Of a stretch of DNA of 33,342 bases, positions 1 to 9,300 are shown piece by piece. This DNA is from JAVBLV01 sp031553195 (GTDB taxonomy: Bacteria; Bacteroidota; Bacteroidia; Bacteroidales; P3): positions 1 through 33,342 of the forward strand of contig JAVBLV010000111.1 in the NCBI GenBank assembly GCA_031553195.1, in the 5' to 3' direction. How positions within the stretch are numbered: position 1 is the first letter of the stretch; each line of letters starts with the position of its first letter. A program made the translations under genes and the position numbers. The notes below the pieces were generated by a model that did no database searches, was not told the origin of the DNA, and saw only the letters and a list, made by a program, of their open reading frames with translations.

Positions 1-37
1 TAATAAATAATTAACATCGTCAAATTACTTTCCGGCA

Positions 38-115
38 GGAGGCTTCGAACAGAATTTTGTTTTTAACGCCTCCACTAATGATTTTTCTTAACGCCATCTG
101 TCGTAGGCCGTTATT
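38..115. repeat. 78-bp direct repeat, copy 1
   Basis: Matches 523-600 at 76 of 78 positions. Each copy has an internal palindrome: GGAGGC near its left end pairs with GCCTCC about 30 bp later. A weaker inverted partial copy lies around 412-437, sharing ACGACAGAT and AAAAAATCATT with the complement of this unit. Confidence 0.85.
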
Positions 116-236
116 GGCGCTGCCTTATTCAAGCGCGTTAGCCACTAAAACGCCATGCGCAGCATTCCATTGCGAGGATTTTCCGTTCAAGCGCAGCCGG
201 TAGGCGGAGCGCGTTTAAATCCTCAAGCCGTTTTTG

Positions 237-262
237 ATTCTTTTTGAGGCTCCAAAAAGAAT
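237..262. repeat. Perfect 10-bp stem hairpin
   Basis: ATTCTTTTTG (237-246) and CAAAAAGAAT (253-262) are exact reverse complements with a 6-nt loop. No gene ends immediately upstream, so a terminator role is not supported by context. It is more likely part of the repeat-rich spacer. Confidence 0.6.
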
Positions 263-378
263 AGAAAGAAAATATCGGCGCCTATTTTTAGGATCGGTGT
301 AAAAACAGGTGGAGATAATTTTTAATGTTTCTATCGTAATGGTAAGAATGTAATAAACATGCATTGTAATCTTTTTTT

Positions 379-410
379 GCCTTGACGAAAAGGAAACAAA
401 AAGTCAAGGC
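379..410. repeat. Inverted repeat GCCTTGAC...GTCAAGGC
   Basis: GCCTTGAC (379-386) pairs perfectly with GTCAAGGC (403-410) across a 16-nt loop. It sits directly before the inverted partial copy of the 78-bp repeat and may be part of the same composite element. Confidence 0.6.
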
Positions 411-522
411 TGACGACAGATAGGCTAAAAAATCATTTGTTGCGGCTAAACAAAATAACTCGCCCGTCGACGCTGTTATTCCAACCCATAAATAATAGCC
501 GTTGTCATGCTATTTTTCGAAA

Positions 523-600
523 GGAGGCTTCGAACAGAATTTTGTTTTTAACGCCTCCTCTAATGATTTTTCTTAACGCCATCTGTCGTAAGCCGTTATT
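523..600. repeat. 78-bp direct repeat, copy 2
   Basis: Second copy of the unit at 38-115, in the same orientation, 485 bp away, differing at two bases. The same GGAGGC/GCCTCC internal pairing is present. Confidence 0.85.
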
Positions 601-746
601 CCCTTACTCATCCTCTTTTGACTTTTGATATTTTCACTTAAATATTTTAGTTCTCCACCAGAATTTTACATTGATCCTTTATAACCATTCAATCTTTAGC
701 AAAAGTACAAAAAGTTTTTTTAGTTTTAGATCGGTCAACCATATTT

Positions 747-876
747 ATGGCAACCGCATAAGATTCAAATATTTAATCTTCAATAACTTATAAATTTTGT
801 TTTTCTATTTTGGATTTTTAAATACAACTGGTTATCAATATATTAGTGTATGAAATGATTTTGATGCGGTTGCCAT
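747..876. repeat. 130-bp segment bounded by 13-bp inverted repeats
   Basis: ATGGCAACCGCAT (747-759) and ATGCGGTTGCCAT (864-876) are perfect reverse complements. AACCATATT occurs outside both arms in direct orientation (737-745 and 878-886), which could be a target duplication or chance. The AT-rich interior has no ORF. It could be a small non-autonomous element; I cannot identify a family. Confidence 0.5.
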
Positions 877-1069
877 GAACCATATTAAATAGGAAGTAGC
901 CTTTTATATTTTTATATTATTGATTTATGTTTCTTCTCAAAGAAAGTCGATCTATACATTACATAAATAAGGTTTTATTTTTTAAATATATTAAGTTGAA
1001 GTTACATGGCCAGTTCAATATTTTAATTTCCATAAATTTAAAAATAACCCATGAAACAACGTCATAAAC

Positions 1070-1088
1070 GCATAAGAAAATTTTATGC
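1070..1088 (-). terminator. Weak hairpin downstream of the AraC gene
   Basis: GCATAA (1070-1075) pairs with TTATGC (1083-1088), about 45 nt past the stop of the minus-strand AraC-family gene. The stem is short and AT-rich, so a terminator role is only possible. Confidence 0.25.
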
Positions 1089-1131
1089 TTGAGGCTAATT
1101 GTACTGTTCAGGATTCAAAAGTTCAATTATC

Positions 1132-2337
1132 TTAAGAAGACACATATTTGTTTTTCCACTCATTCGGGCCTAACGAAATTTTTTCCTTGAAATATTTTAT
1201 AAAGGTGGTATAACTGTTGAAACCACAATCTTCGGCAATAGCCTTTAGACTGAGCGCCGGCTGTAGTTGCATTATTAGTTTAGCTTCTTCTACCCGGTAG
1301 GTATTGACAAAATCGTAAAAAGACGTTTTTATTTCTTTTGTGAACAATTGTGAAATGTAGGTGCGATTGCTGTTCAATGCCCGTGCTATGTCATCCAAGC
1401 AAAGGTCTTTTTGCTTATAGGGTTTCTCCGATTCAAAATAAACGATAAGCTGATGATGCAGATTGATCATTTTTTCGGCATGACCCATAGCATAATGACT
1501 TGTATAATGGGGCAATTTTTCAAGAATTCGCTCAGGGAACAATTTGTTTAATAAAATGAGCCTTTTTTGATTGAGTAGAAAAAGTGAAAAATAAGTCTCT
1601 ATGACATCAATATTTAGACTTGAACAATTCTTCAAAACAAAATAAATTATAAAACCCAATCCTGTTTCGATAATAACGAGAGCATATAATACATTTGCGC
1701 CTAAAACAGGAGCTAAATCATATATAACCACAAGTATAGCTAAAGTTAATCCCAAAACAATGGTCCAATTTATATTTAATTTACTGCTGTTGGAAAAGTA
1801 ATTACGTAAAAAATTTGGAAAATTGATCATTAATATTTTTATGTAAATGATTAAATAGAATAGGGACTGAACATTAAGAATAATATCTATTGCCCATTGA
1901 AGTTGATAAATATCCGGATAAGTAGCCGGTGTTTCAGAGCGCCAGAATGACAAGGCTATGGCCTGTTGTATGTCCAAAGGATATAACCCGTAAGCAATGG
2001 CATAGATACTCCCCAAAATAACTGCCGGCAGCAGAAAAAACCAGCATTGCCTGAGAATAAGCCTGAATGGGAAAACAAATGATAATAAGGCAAAAAACAA
2101 GATAGGATCAGCAAGCAAAAGTATAAATCCACTGAATTTTTCTACATAAATCTGCAAAGGAGTTGGATAATAATAGAGCATAGATATGGAAAAATAAATC
2201 AATGCTCTAAAAATTAGAAAAACTCCAAACAGTCTTAGAGTTGACTTCCGCTTGTTCACATAATCACTAATGAGAACAATACCTAAGGTGCAAAGCACAA
2301 AGAAAGGACAGATTAATAAAAATGGGGGCAATTTCAT
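1132..2337 (-). CDS. 7-TM membrane-anchored AraC-family transcriptional regulator
   Basis: The 401-residue protein has two parts. Residues about 6-235 hold seven hydrophobic segments (roughly 6-26, 33-56, 69-89, 98-118, 148-172, 191-211, 214-235). Residues about 308-398 form an AraC-type DNA-binding domain with two helix-turn-helix units (first around LDDIARALNSNRTYISQLF, second around LKAIAEDCGFNSYTTFIKYF). Ordinary AraC regulators are soluble with a cupin-like sensor; here the sensor would be membrane-integral, so the family architecture suggests sensing of an envelope or lipophilic signal and DNA binding from the inner membrane. The ATG at 2337 is chosen because the first membrane segment begins right after it. 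The gene is divergent from the adhesin locus, which makes that locus a plausible target, but this is positional inference. Domain assignment is firm; ligand and targets are unknown. Confidence 0.85.
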   Translation of the reverse strand: MKLPPFLLICPFFVLCTLGIVLISDYVNKRKSTLRLFGVFLIFRALIYFSISMLYYYPTPLQIYVEKFSGFILLLADPILFFALLSFVFPFRLILRQCWFFLLPAVILGSIYAIAYGLYPLDIQQAIALSFWRSETPATYPDIYQLQWAIDIILNVQSLFYLIIYIKILMINFPNFLRNYFSNSSKLNINWTIVLGLTLAILVVIYDLAPVLGANVLYALVIIETGLGFIIYFVLKNCSSLNIDVIETYFSLFLLNQKRLILLNKLFPERILEKLPHYTSHYAMGHAEKMINLHHQLIVYFESEKPYKQKDLCLDDIARALNSNRTYISQLFTKEIKTSFYDFVNTYRVEEAKLIMQLQPALSLKAIAEDCGFNSYTTFIKYFKEKISLGPNEWKNKYVSS

Positions 2338-2354
2338 AGATTATATTCTGCCGA

Positions 2355-2362
2355 CAAAATTA
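2355..2362 (-). promoter_or_regulatory. Possible -7 box for the AraC-family gene
   Basis: On the minus strand this reads TAATTTTG, matching the Bacteroidota -7 consensus TAnnTTTG, 18 bp upstream of the start codon. No clear -33 TTTG lies at the usual spacing, so support is weak. Confidence 0.3.
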
Positions 2363-2399
2363 TATACGTTTTTACTTATTTCAACCTGATTTTGACCAA

Positions 2400-2456
2400 A
2401 AGCTATAAATATTTATTTAGATGAAGCATAATTTACTTAAATGAAATTTATAGCTT
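2400..2456. promoter_or_regulatory. 11-bp inverted repeat, candidate operator
   Basis: AAGCTATAAAT (2400-2410) and ATTTATAGCTT (2446-2456) are perfect reverse complements, 35 bp apart. A third partial half-site, AAGCTAT, follows at 2461-2467. The location in the divergent region of a regulator gene makes an operator plausible. AraC proteins more often bind direct repeats, and chance is possible in AT-rich DNA. Confidence 0.4.
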
Positions 2457-2566
2457 CCACAAGCTATATGTAATATTGATTTTGCAGCTATTCTATCTTT
2501 AAAATATTGATTCCTAAATCCTTTTTACTTAATTGTAGATTCTTTTACTAAAGTGAAAATCAATTG

Positions 2567-2599
2567 TTTGTAAAAACAAAGTCTCTCGTATTAATTTTG
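2567..2599 (+). promoter_or_regulatory. Bacteroidota-type promoter for the adhesin locus
   Basis: A -33 element TTTG (2567-2570) and a -7 element TAATTTTG (2592-2599) are separated by 21 bp, matching the TTTG / TAnnTTTG pattern of the Bacteroidota primary sigma factor. Transcription would begin near 2605, giving a leader of about 220 nt. Confidence 0.55.
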
Positions 2600-2828
2600 T
2601 GCTAAAAAATTATAATTTGAAATTTTTTGATTAAAACAATAAAATCTGCTTTTATCAAGAACTATCTAAAATAAACCTATTTTAATACTGTATAAGACTA
2701 TGGGAAACAACTTTTGAAATTTTACAAATAACAGCATTTAATTTCATAGAATAGAAATAGAATGTGAATAGAAATAAAACCATTGCAATGCAGCAGTTTT
2801 ACAAAGTATTAATCTAAAAAAATAAAAA

Positions 2829-3335
2829 ATGAAAAATATCTTATTCAAAATAACGCAAGTTTCTGCAATTACCTTACTACTTGTAATCTGTTGCACTACT
2901 GTTATGCAAGCGCAAACAATAGAGGTGCGTGTTACTTCCGAAACAAACGCTGTAACGGATAAGCCTGAATTGGAAAATCTGCTTTATAACTTACAGCCAA
3001 CGATGTATATCAATGTAGATAATACATCCCTTTATGGAAATGATTTTAAGATAGTAGATTGCGAGCCTTCCCGCATTTCACTGCTGTATGACGAAAATCC
3101 TTCTTATGCAACCGTTAAGCTCATACGGTTAAAAATGGATAATCCACAGGAAATCTTGCCGATAGACCTCGCTCGTTTGAACGGGTTTGGAAGTTTGGAA
3201 TATATCCAATTGATATTCGAATATGACGCTTGCAGAAACAATGCCGATGCTTGCCTGTCCAATCTTGTACAAGAACAAATTATACAGGGTGATAAACCTG
3301 TTGTTGTACTCTACAAAATATCCATACCTCGCTAG
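2829..3335 (+). CDS. Small exported protein of unknown function
   Basis: The 168-residue protein starts with a clear signal peptide: a basic start, a hydrophobic core around residues 12-25 and a likely cleavage site after MQA (near residue 28). The mature part of about 140 residues is acidic and mixed, with cysteines in NVDNTSLYGNDFKIVDCEP and near the C-terminus (ACRNNADACLSN), which could pair in the periplasm. I do not recognise a family. The gene lies 55 bp upstream of the giant adhesin in the same direction, with no terminator between, so both probably share the promoter at 2567-2599. A role with the adhesin, for example as a chaperone or accessory surface subunit, is only suggested by position. 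The ATG follows an A-rich stretch typical of Bacteroidota starts. Confidence 0.75.
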   Translation: MKNILFKITQVSAITLLLVICCTTVMQAQTIEVRVTSETNAVTDKPELENLLYNLQPTMYINVDNTSLYGNDFKIVDCEPSRISLLYDENPSYATVKLIRLKMDNPQEILPIDLARLNGFGSLEYIQLIFEYDACRNNADACLSNLVQEQIIQGDKPVVVLYKISIPR

Positions 3336-3390
3336 AACAATTTTCCGGGAAAAATTTCAAAGAAAATTTAAGAATTTAAAATATTAGATT

Positions 3391-6300
3391 ATGAATAAGT
3401 TATATATTTTTAAAAGCAAACAGAGAGCTTCCTTGCTGGTTATATTGTTTTCCTTGTTGATTTTGTTGGTTCCCCGTTTATCCAATGGGCAAGCAAGCAA
3501 CTTGGTTCCATTCCAGCCACGTACTTCGCCCAATGCACAAAACCAAGAAATTTACCACATTAAAGGTGATTTTACCATGTTGGGGAATACGAACTTAACC
3601 TTGCAAGATTACTCCGACAACAGGAGTAATAGCAGCCAGATGAGGTATGTGAATGTAGATGCGATGAATGCCCACAGGCCATTTAACTCATCGTCTGCAG
3701 AGTTGAGGTTTTCCGACGAAGGCGGAGCTGACTCAAACTGTACGCATATTGTATTTGCCGGATTGTATTGGACTGGGCGGGCGCACAACAATGATAGTCC
3801 GCATAGTTTTGAGGTAGCTAAAACAGTACCGGGCAATACGCCCATTCCGGTTGCAAGCGAGCAAAATGTAGAACACGATGATAATGTGAACTATACAGGC
3901 TATCGTATGGCAATATCAAGGCAAGGGAATAGTGGCTCCCGTTATCCGCGTTATAGTTTTACAGGTTCCGGATTACCTACGGTCGATTTTGAATTTCGAA
4001 ACGGTACGGGTTATCCTGTTCATTATCGGATTAGCGGAGGCGCATGGCAAAATGTATCGAACCAACAAAATACGACGCCAACAACGAATAGACGTCATGC
4101 TACTTTCGATCCGGTTGTGATTTATACATCACAGGGTATAACCTTAAATGTAAATGAATTGCGTAGGGATTCACGGACTGATCAGAGTACAAATACTTAC
4201 CAAAATAATTCGTATGCTGTTGTAAGTGTTACAGGGGAATTTTACCCCGGTGTTGAAATCCGTAGAACATTAGATAAACGTGTCGTAAAACTGCGACACG
4301 AGTCGGAAAATGCTTACCAAGAAGTGGTTGCTTCGACAGGAAATTTTACTCAAAATATTTATTATGATGGCGAAAACGACTATGCTTCTATGTATGCCGC
4401 TTATGCCGATATTACCGAATATGTGCGTGAACATGGCGTTGGATATTATACCGTGGCGGATATTGCCTTGCGTGAAGAAGGCGACGGAGGCGACATTGGT
4501 TATTATGGCGGTTGGGGGATGGTTGTAGTTTACGAAAACTCTAAAATGAAATGGCGCGACATTACTGTGTTTGATGGCTATTCGTTTATAGAAGTTCTGG
4601 GTTGGGGAACAACCCAACACGATTTACTTGTAAGTGGCTTTAACGCTGTGCAGCAAGGCGATGTAAATGTAAAAATAGGGATGATGGCCGGCGAAGGCGA
4701 CCGGGCTTATGATGGCGATTTTTTTTCCATAAAACAAAGAAATTCAAATACTTTCGATAGATTGTCGCATGCTGCCAATTCACCCGATAATTTTTTTAAC
4801 AGTTCCATCAATACAGGAAGAAATGGGCGCAACCCAAACCCGTTGAATAATACGGGAATGGATATAGCCATGTTCAATATCGACAATTTGCAAAAGCAAT
4901 ATATCAGCAATAGCGATACAGCCACCACTTTCCGTTATGGTTCCAATCGGGATGTGTATGCCATATTTTCCATTGTAGTGGGGATAGATGCTTATATTCC
5001 CGAACCCGAAGCGGAAAACCTGATTGCCGAAATAACAGATAAAGAGGGGGGAGTGATACCGGTACAACCCGGCGGTACCTATACAGTGGAACCCGGCGCA
5101 AAAATAAAATATACTTTGAATATCCGTAATAAAGGTTCGGAAGGTATTAACGATTTGAATATTAAAATTCCTGTTCCTTACACAACCGAATATGTGAGCA
5201 GCAGGGTAACTACTGATGGTACTTTCCAAACCGGCCAGCCAATATTCGATCCTTCGGTGGGCTCCGCCGGCGAAATCAGGTGGGAAGTGGGGAATGTGCC
5301 TATGGCTACCGACCCTGACCACGTATTTGCCACTTTGGAGTTTGAATTGCAGGTAATTGATAATTGTGATGTATTGATTACTTCAGGAGGCTGTCCGGCA
5401 ACGGCTTCAATCAGTGGAAGTATGAGTGGTTCGGGAACAACAACAGGGATTGAGTTTATGATAGACCGGTTTATATACGGATTCGGAACAGAGGGAGATT
5501 GTAGCGAAGAACCTATTGTAACACCGCCCAAGATATTGATTGACATACAAAATACTTGCGAAGGAATCAGCGAAATACGGAATATAAAAGTTTGCGGTTC
5601 CGCAGATGCTGTTTCTTTTGAATATATATCCACTCATTTTCAGAATGGAACACGGTTCTACGATGCTATCGTCGATTCTACGGGCAAGCCGCCTGTGGAT
5701 GCCAACGAATTTACAAGCGCCACCGATTTCCCCTCAACAGAAGGAGTGGTTTATTATGGCGTGCCTAGCAGTTTGAATACCAATTGCTATTGGCAATTTA
5801 CCATCGAAGCTATAGCTCCGCCTACATTCGCTACCGATAATGCAGATGTGTGTCAAGGCGATAGTATAAACCTTCGTTCGTTGGTGAAGAATCTGTTGCC
5901 GACCGATAGCCAAATTGCATTTTATAGCGACAGTAGCGCCGGCGTTCCTATCGATACTATTGCAAAACCTACATCAGACACCGTTTACTGGGCTAAGGCG
6001 TATGTAAAAGGAAGTAATTGCAGCAGCGATATATTACCTATTGAAATTACGGTAAATGAATTACCCACGCTAACAATTATTACCAAAGATACAGCCGTAT
6101 GTTCTAACGAAGCAGTTATCTTTAATTTGAAAGAAATGCTAACCATGGCAGGCGGTGATTCTTTGCAATTCAGCGAAGCTAAAGATTTTTCAGTTTTGAT
6201 AAATCCTTCTGATACTTATGAGGTGGATACCAACAAGACTTCCAAAGTCTATGTCCGCGCGTTGAATACCACTACCGGATGCTTTACTAGTGCTGAAGCT

Positions 6301-9300
6301 ATAGATTCACTTACCTTGATGGTAAACGGGTTGCCCGAAGTTCATGTAACGCTTGAAGCAAAAGATACAGTCGTTTGCTCGGTCGGAGATGCAATTTTCG
6401 ACCTTACAATCATGGCGGATAATACAACCGATTCGCTAGTATTTAGCGAAAATAAAATATTCTCACCTCCTATTTCGGGCATAACAACTTATCATGTGGC
6501 GCCGAATAATACGGTAAAATTATATGTAAAAGCCGTAAATCGTGTAACCGCTTGTGAAACGCCTGAAGATGGATACGACAGTTTGTATATTCAGGTGAAC
6601 CGTTATGCGACACCGGCAGATATCACAGCCGCAAATGATACGGTATGTTACAATACGCCGGCCACTTTGGTAGCAACCTCTACGCTGGGAGACAGCATTC
6701 GCTGGTATACCCATGCCGACCGTACAGGTTTCCTTGTTTCGAATGATACTTTGATTACCGGCAACTTAGACCGCGATACGACTTTTTATGTAAGCGTTCA
6801 AAGCGATACGATTTGCGAAAACCAAGCCGGCAGCTTGAAAGCAGTACATGTAAAGGTGAATTCCCATGCGGATACGCTTCAAATCAATGCATCCAATCAG
6901 GTCATTTGTACAGGAACCGGAGCTACTTTGCGGGTATCTGCCACAGGAGTTGTATCTCCGGTATATCGTTGGTACGCATCTCAAGATGCCACAACGCCTG
7001 TTTTGGAAAATATCGATAGTTTAAAAACCGGTATTTTAACAACAATCACTACACGCGATACTGTTTTCTATGTGTCGGTAGAAGGTGAAAATTATTACGA
7101 AAATTTAACCGGTAAACGCAAAGCCATACATTTGACCATTTATCAAACGCCGGTATTATCTATTAGGGCTGACGAAGATAGCGTTTGTATAGGCGCAATT
7201 AACCCATCTACCGGATTAGGCAGAAATTCGTTTATCCTTACACTTACGCTTACGGGGGCAGAAAATCCTTCATGGTACGGCTGGTTTCATCCTCAAAAAC
7301 CAACAGAACCTATCGCAGACCCGCGTAGTCAATTCTTACCGGCTGTTCAAGACGAATTGTTAGATAGCAGTTTACCGGATGAGTTCGATTATATTCCTTA
7401 TACCACAGAAAAAGGAAAATCATATTGGTTGAAACTACAGGTAAATACCGGTGTGTGCGGTTATGTAACAGACTCTATTCGATTAACTTCATTGCCTTTC
7501 CCTGCCAAACCGGCCTTTAATTTGGTAACTCAACCTTTGGCAGGGCAAAATATGTGTGTTGATACCATTTATCAATTGAAGGTAAAAGCTGATACCAATA
7601 CATTACACAATGTCAGGGTTTCTTTTGACGATAAATTATCTTCAGAATTAACCGTTTTGGGAGCTTACTATCAATATCCGTACAACGATGAAGACACCAT
7701 TTCGTTAGGAGCAGGAACTTATACCGATCCTGAATTCAGGACATGGAATCTCCCTGACTTGGAACAAGGCGATTCGTTGTTGATGACGGTACGGGTAGCA
7801 GCCCAATGCGGGTATTATGAAGGAGGAATTATAGATTTTCATTTGAATTCACGCAATAATTGTAACGATTCTTTAGCCCGGATTACGCGGACAACTAATC
7901 AATATTTTACTACCGATACACTTTCTAAGGGCTATAGTTATGAAATATATAATTTTGTAAACGAAATGATGTGCGATACACTACATTGTTATACCGTGAA
8001 TAATACACGCCTCTCCGACACATTGGACTGGAAAGGCATGTATATTGTACGCGGCACAGGCCATGTGAGTGATTCTACAAGGGAAACCATTGATGCTTTT
8101 ATGCCGGCAGGATTGACGCCGATAGACGGAAGTTTCAAAACCCTGTCGTTGCCCGACGGACTCATTCCGGCAGGAAACGATAACATGGTAGAGACGCCTC
8201 GGGGATGGAGGATGCGCGTAAAAGTTCCTTCGGGGATGAATGCAGGCGATACGCTTATATTGGCATCGAAATTCCATGTAAGCGCAGCAAATTGCGGAAC
8301 ATACAGATTTCAAAATGAAGTATTTTATATAGATTCTTCAGATTGCGGCGGCGTACGTTGTGGTGTAAACAGATTTTTGGGAGGAGCCTATTCCTGTGTC
8401 GATATTGACCTTTATAGATTTGAATTGGTAGAACAGGATATTTTTGGCCGTATGAATAATGATTTGTGGAGCGCGTTTAACGATAGTATTTCGGTTAGAG
8501 CGTTAACTCCTTTCTATCAAGGCGACACAATTCCGGTTAAATTTTATCACGACGAGAACAATAATAGCCAGCACGATGAACTTGATACCTATGTGACAAC
8601 TGTCAATTATGTAACGCATGATGTAGCGCAAGGCGATACTTTCTATATTACCTTGAAAGATATTCCGGCTAAGAAAGGAAAACAATTACTGGCGAAAATC
8701 GAGAGAAACGGCAATATGTGCCAGGAGGTAACACTCCCGATAGTTACCATTTTCGGAACCCATTTGATTTGTCAATACGATACGATAACGCTCACAACGG
8801 CAGAGAACTATGCAGGTTATACGCCGGATATGGAACCGAGCGATTCATCGGCGCACCAAATGATTAGAAAATACACCTTGAACGTAGATAAAATAGATGC
8901 CATTTCGGGCGCTACGCCTTTACGGATAGGAGCGCTAACGGATACAGCCAATGTATATAAAGCGTATTTCCCCGGTAAAGGATCTTTCAGGATGCAAATG
9001 ACCTATACTGTATTGCCCTCGTGGATGCCTCAAACACGTCAGGTAGGCGTTTGCGCATACGACATCATAGTGGTTGCCCAACCTTATGCAGCCTATGTAA
9101 ATAATGTAGATACAAGCATTTGTACTGGTTCTCCGGTAGATTTAAGTACCGTATTTTACGATACAACCGCATTGGATACCCGCTTCAACAGAACTATCCG
9201 GTATTACCAAAATGTGGCGGGAACCTATATTCCCTTAGATACGCTGACAAGTATCGACCCCATGCTTGTAACGCCCTATAATACCACTACTTATGCTATG

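Larger units (their letters stand above)
1..1131. other. Gene-poor, repeat-rich intergenic region
   Basis: No convincing gene was found here. The only forward ORF (437-628, 63 aa) is low-complexity, lies across a repeat copy and resembles nothing I know. The region contains a 78-bp direct repeat (38-115 and 523-600), a perfect 10-bp stem hairpin (237-262), an 8-bp stem hairpin (379-410) and a 13-bp inverted repeat pair (747-759/864-876). A TAnnTTTG-type box on the minus strand (700-707) points leftwards towards no recognisable gene. This looks like decayed or repeat-colonised spacer. Confidence 0.6.
2338..2828. other. Divergent intergenic region between regulator and adhesin locus
   Basis: About 490 bp, very AT-rich, with no ORF. 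It holds the forward promoter at 2567-2599, a possible minus-strand -7 box at 2355-2362, and the inverted repeat at 2400-2456. The forward promoter predicts a leader of over 200 nt before the start at 2829; no recognisable riboswitch was seen in it. Confidence 0.6.

Noticed and set aside
437..628. 63-aa forward ORF in the repeat region
   Set aside because: It overlaps repeat copy 2, has no recognisable domain or start context, and its composition looks like chance translation of AT-rich DNA.
4270..5637. Several antisense ORFs of 70-180 aa within the adhesin gene
   Set aside because: They are fully inside a well-supported coding frame with regular protein repeats; their translations show no domains. 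They arise from the sense-strand codon pattern.
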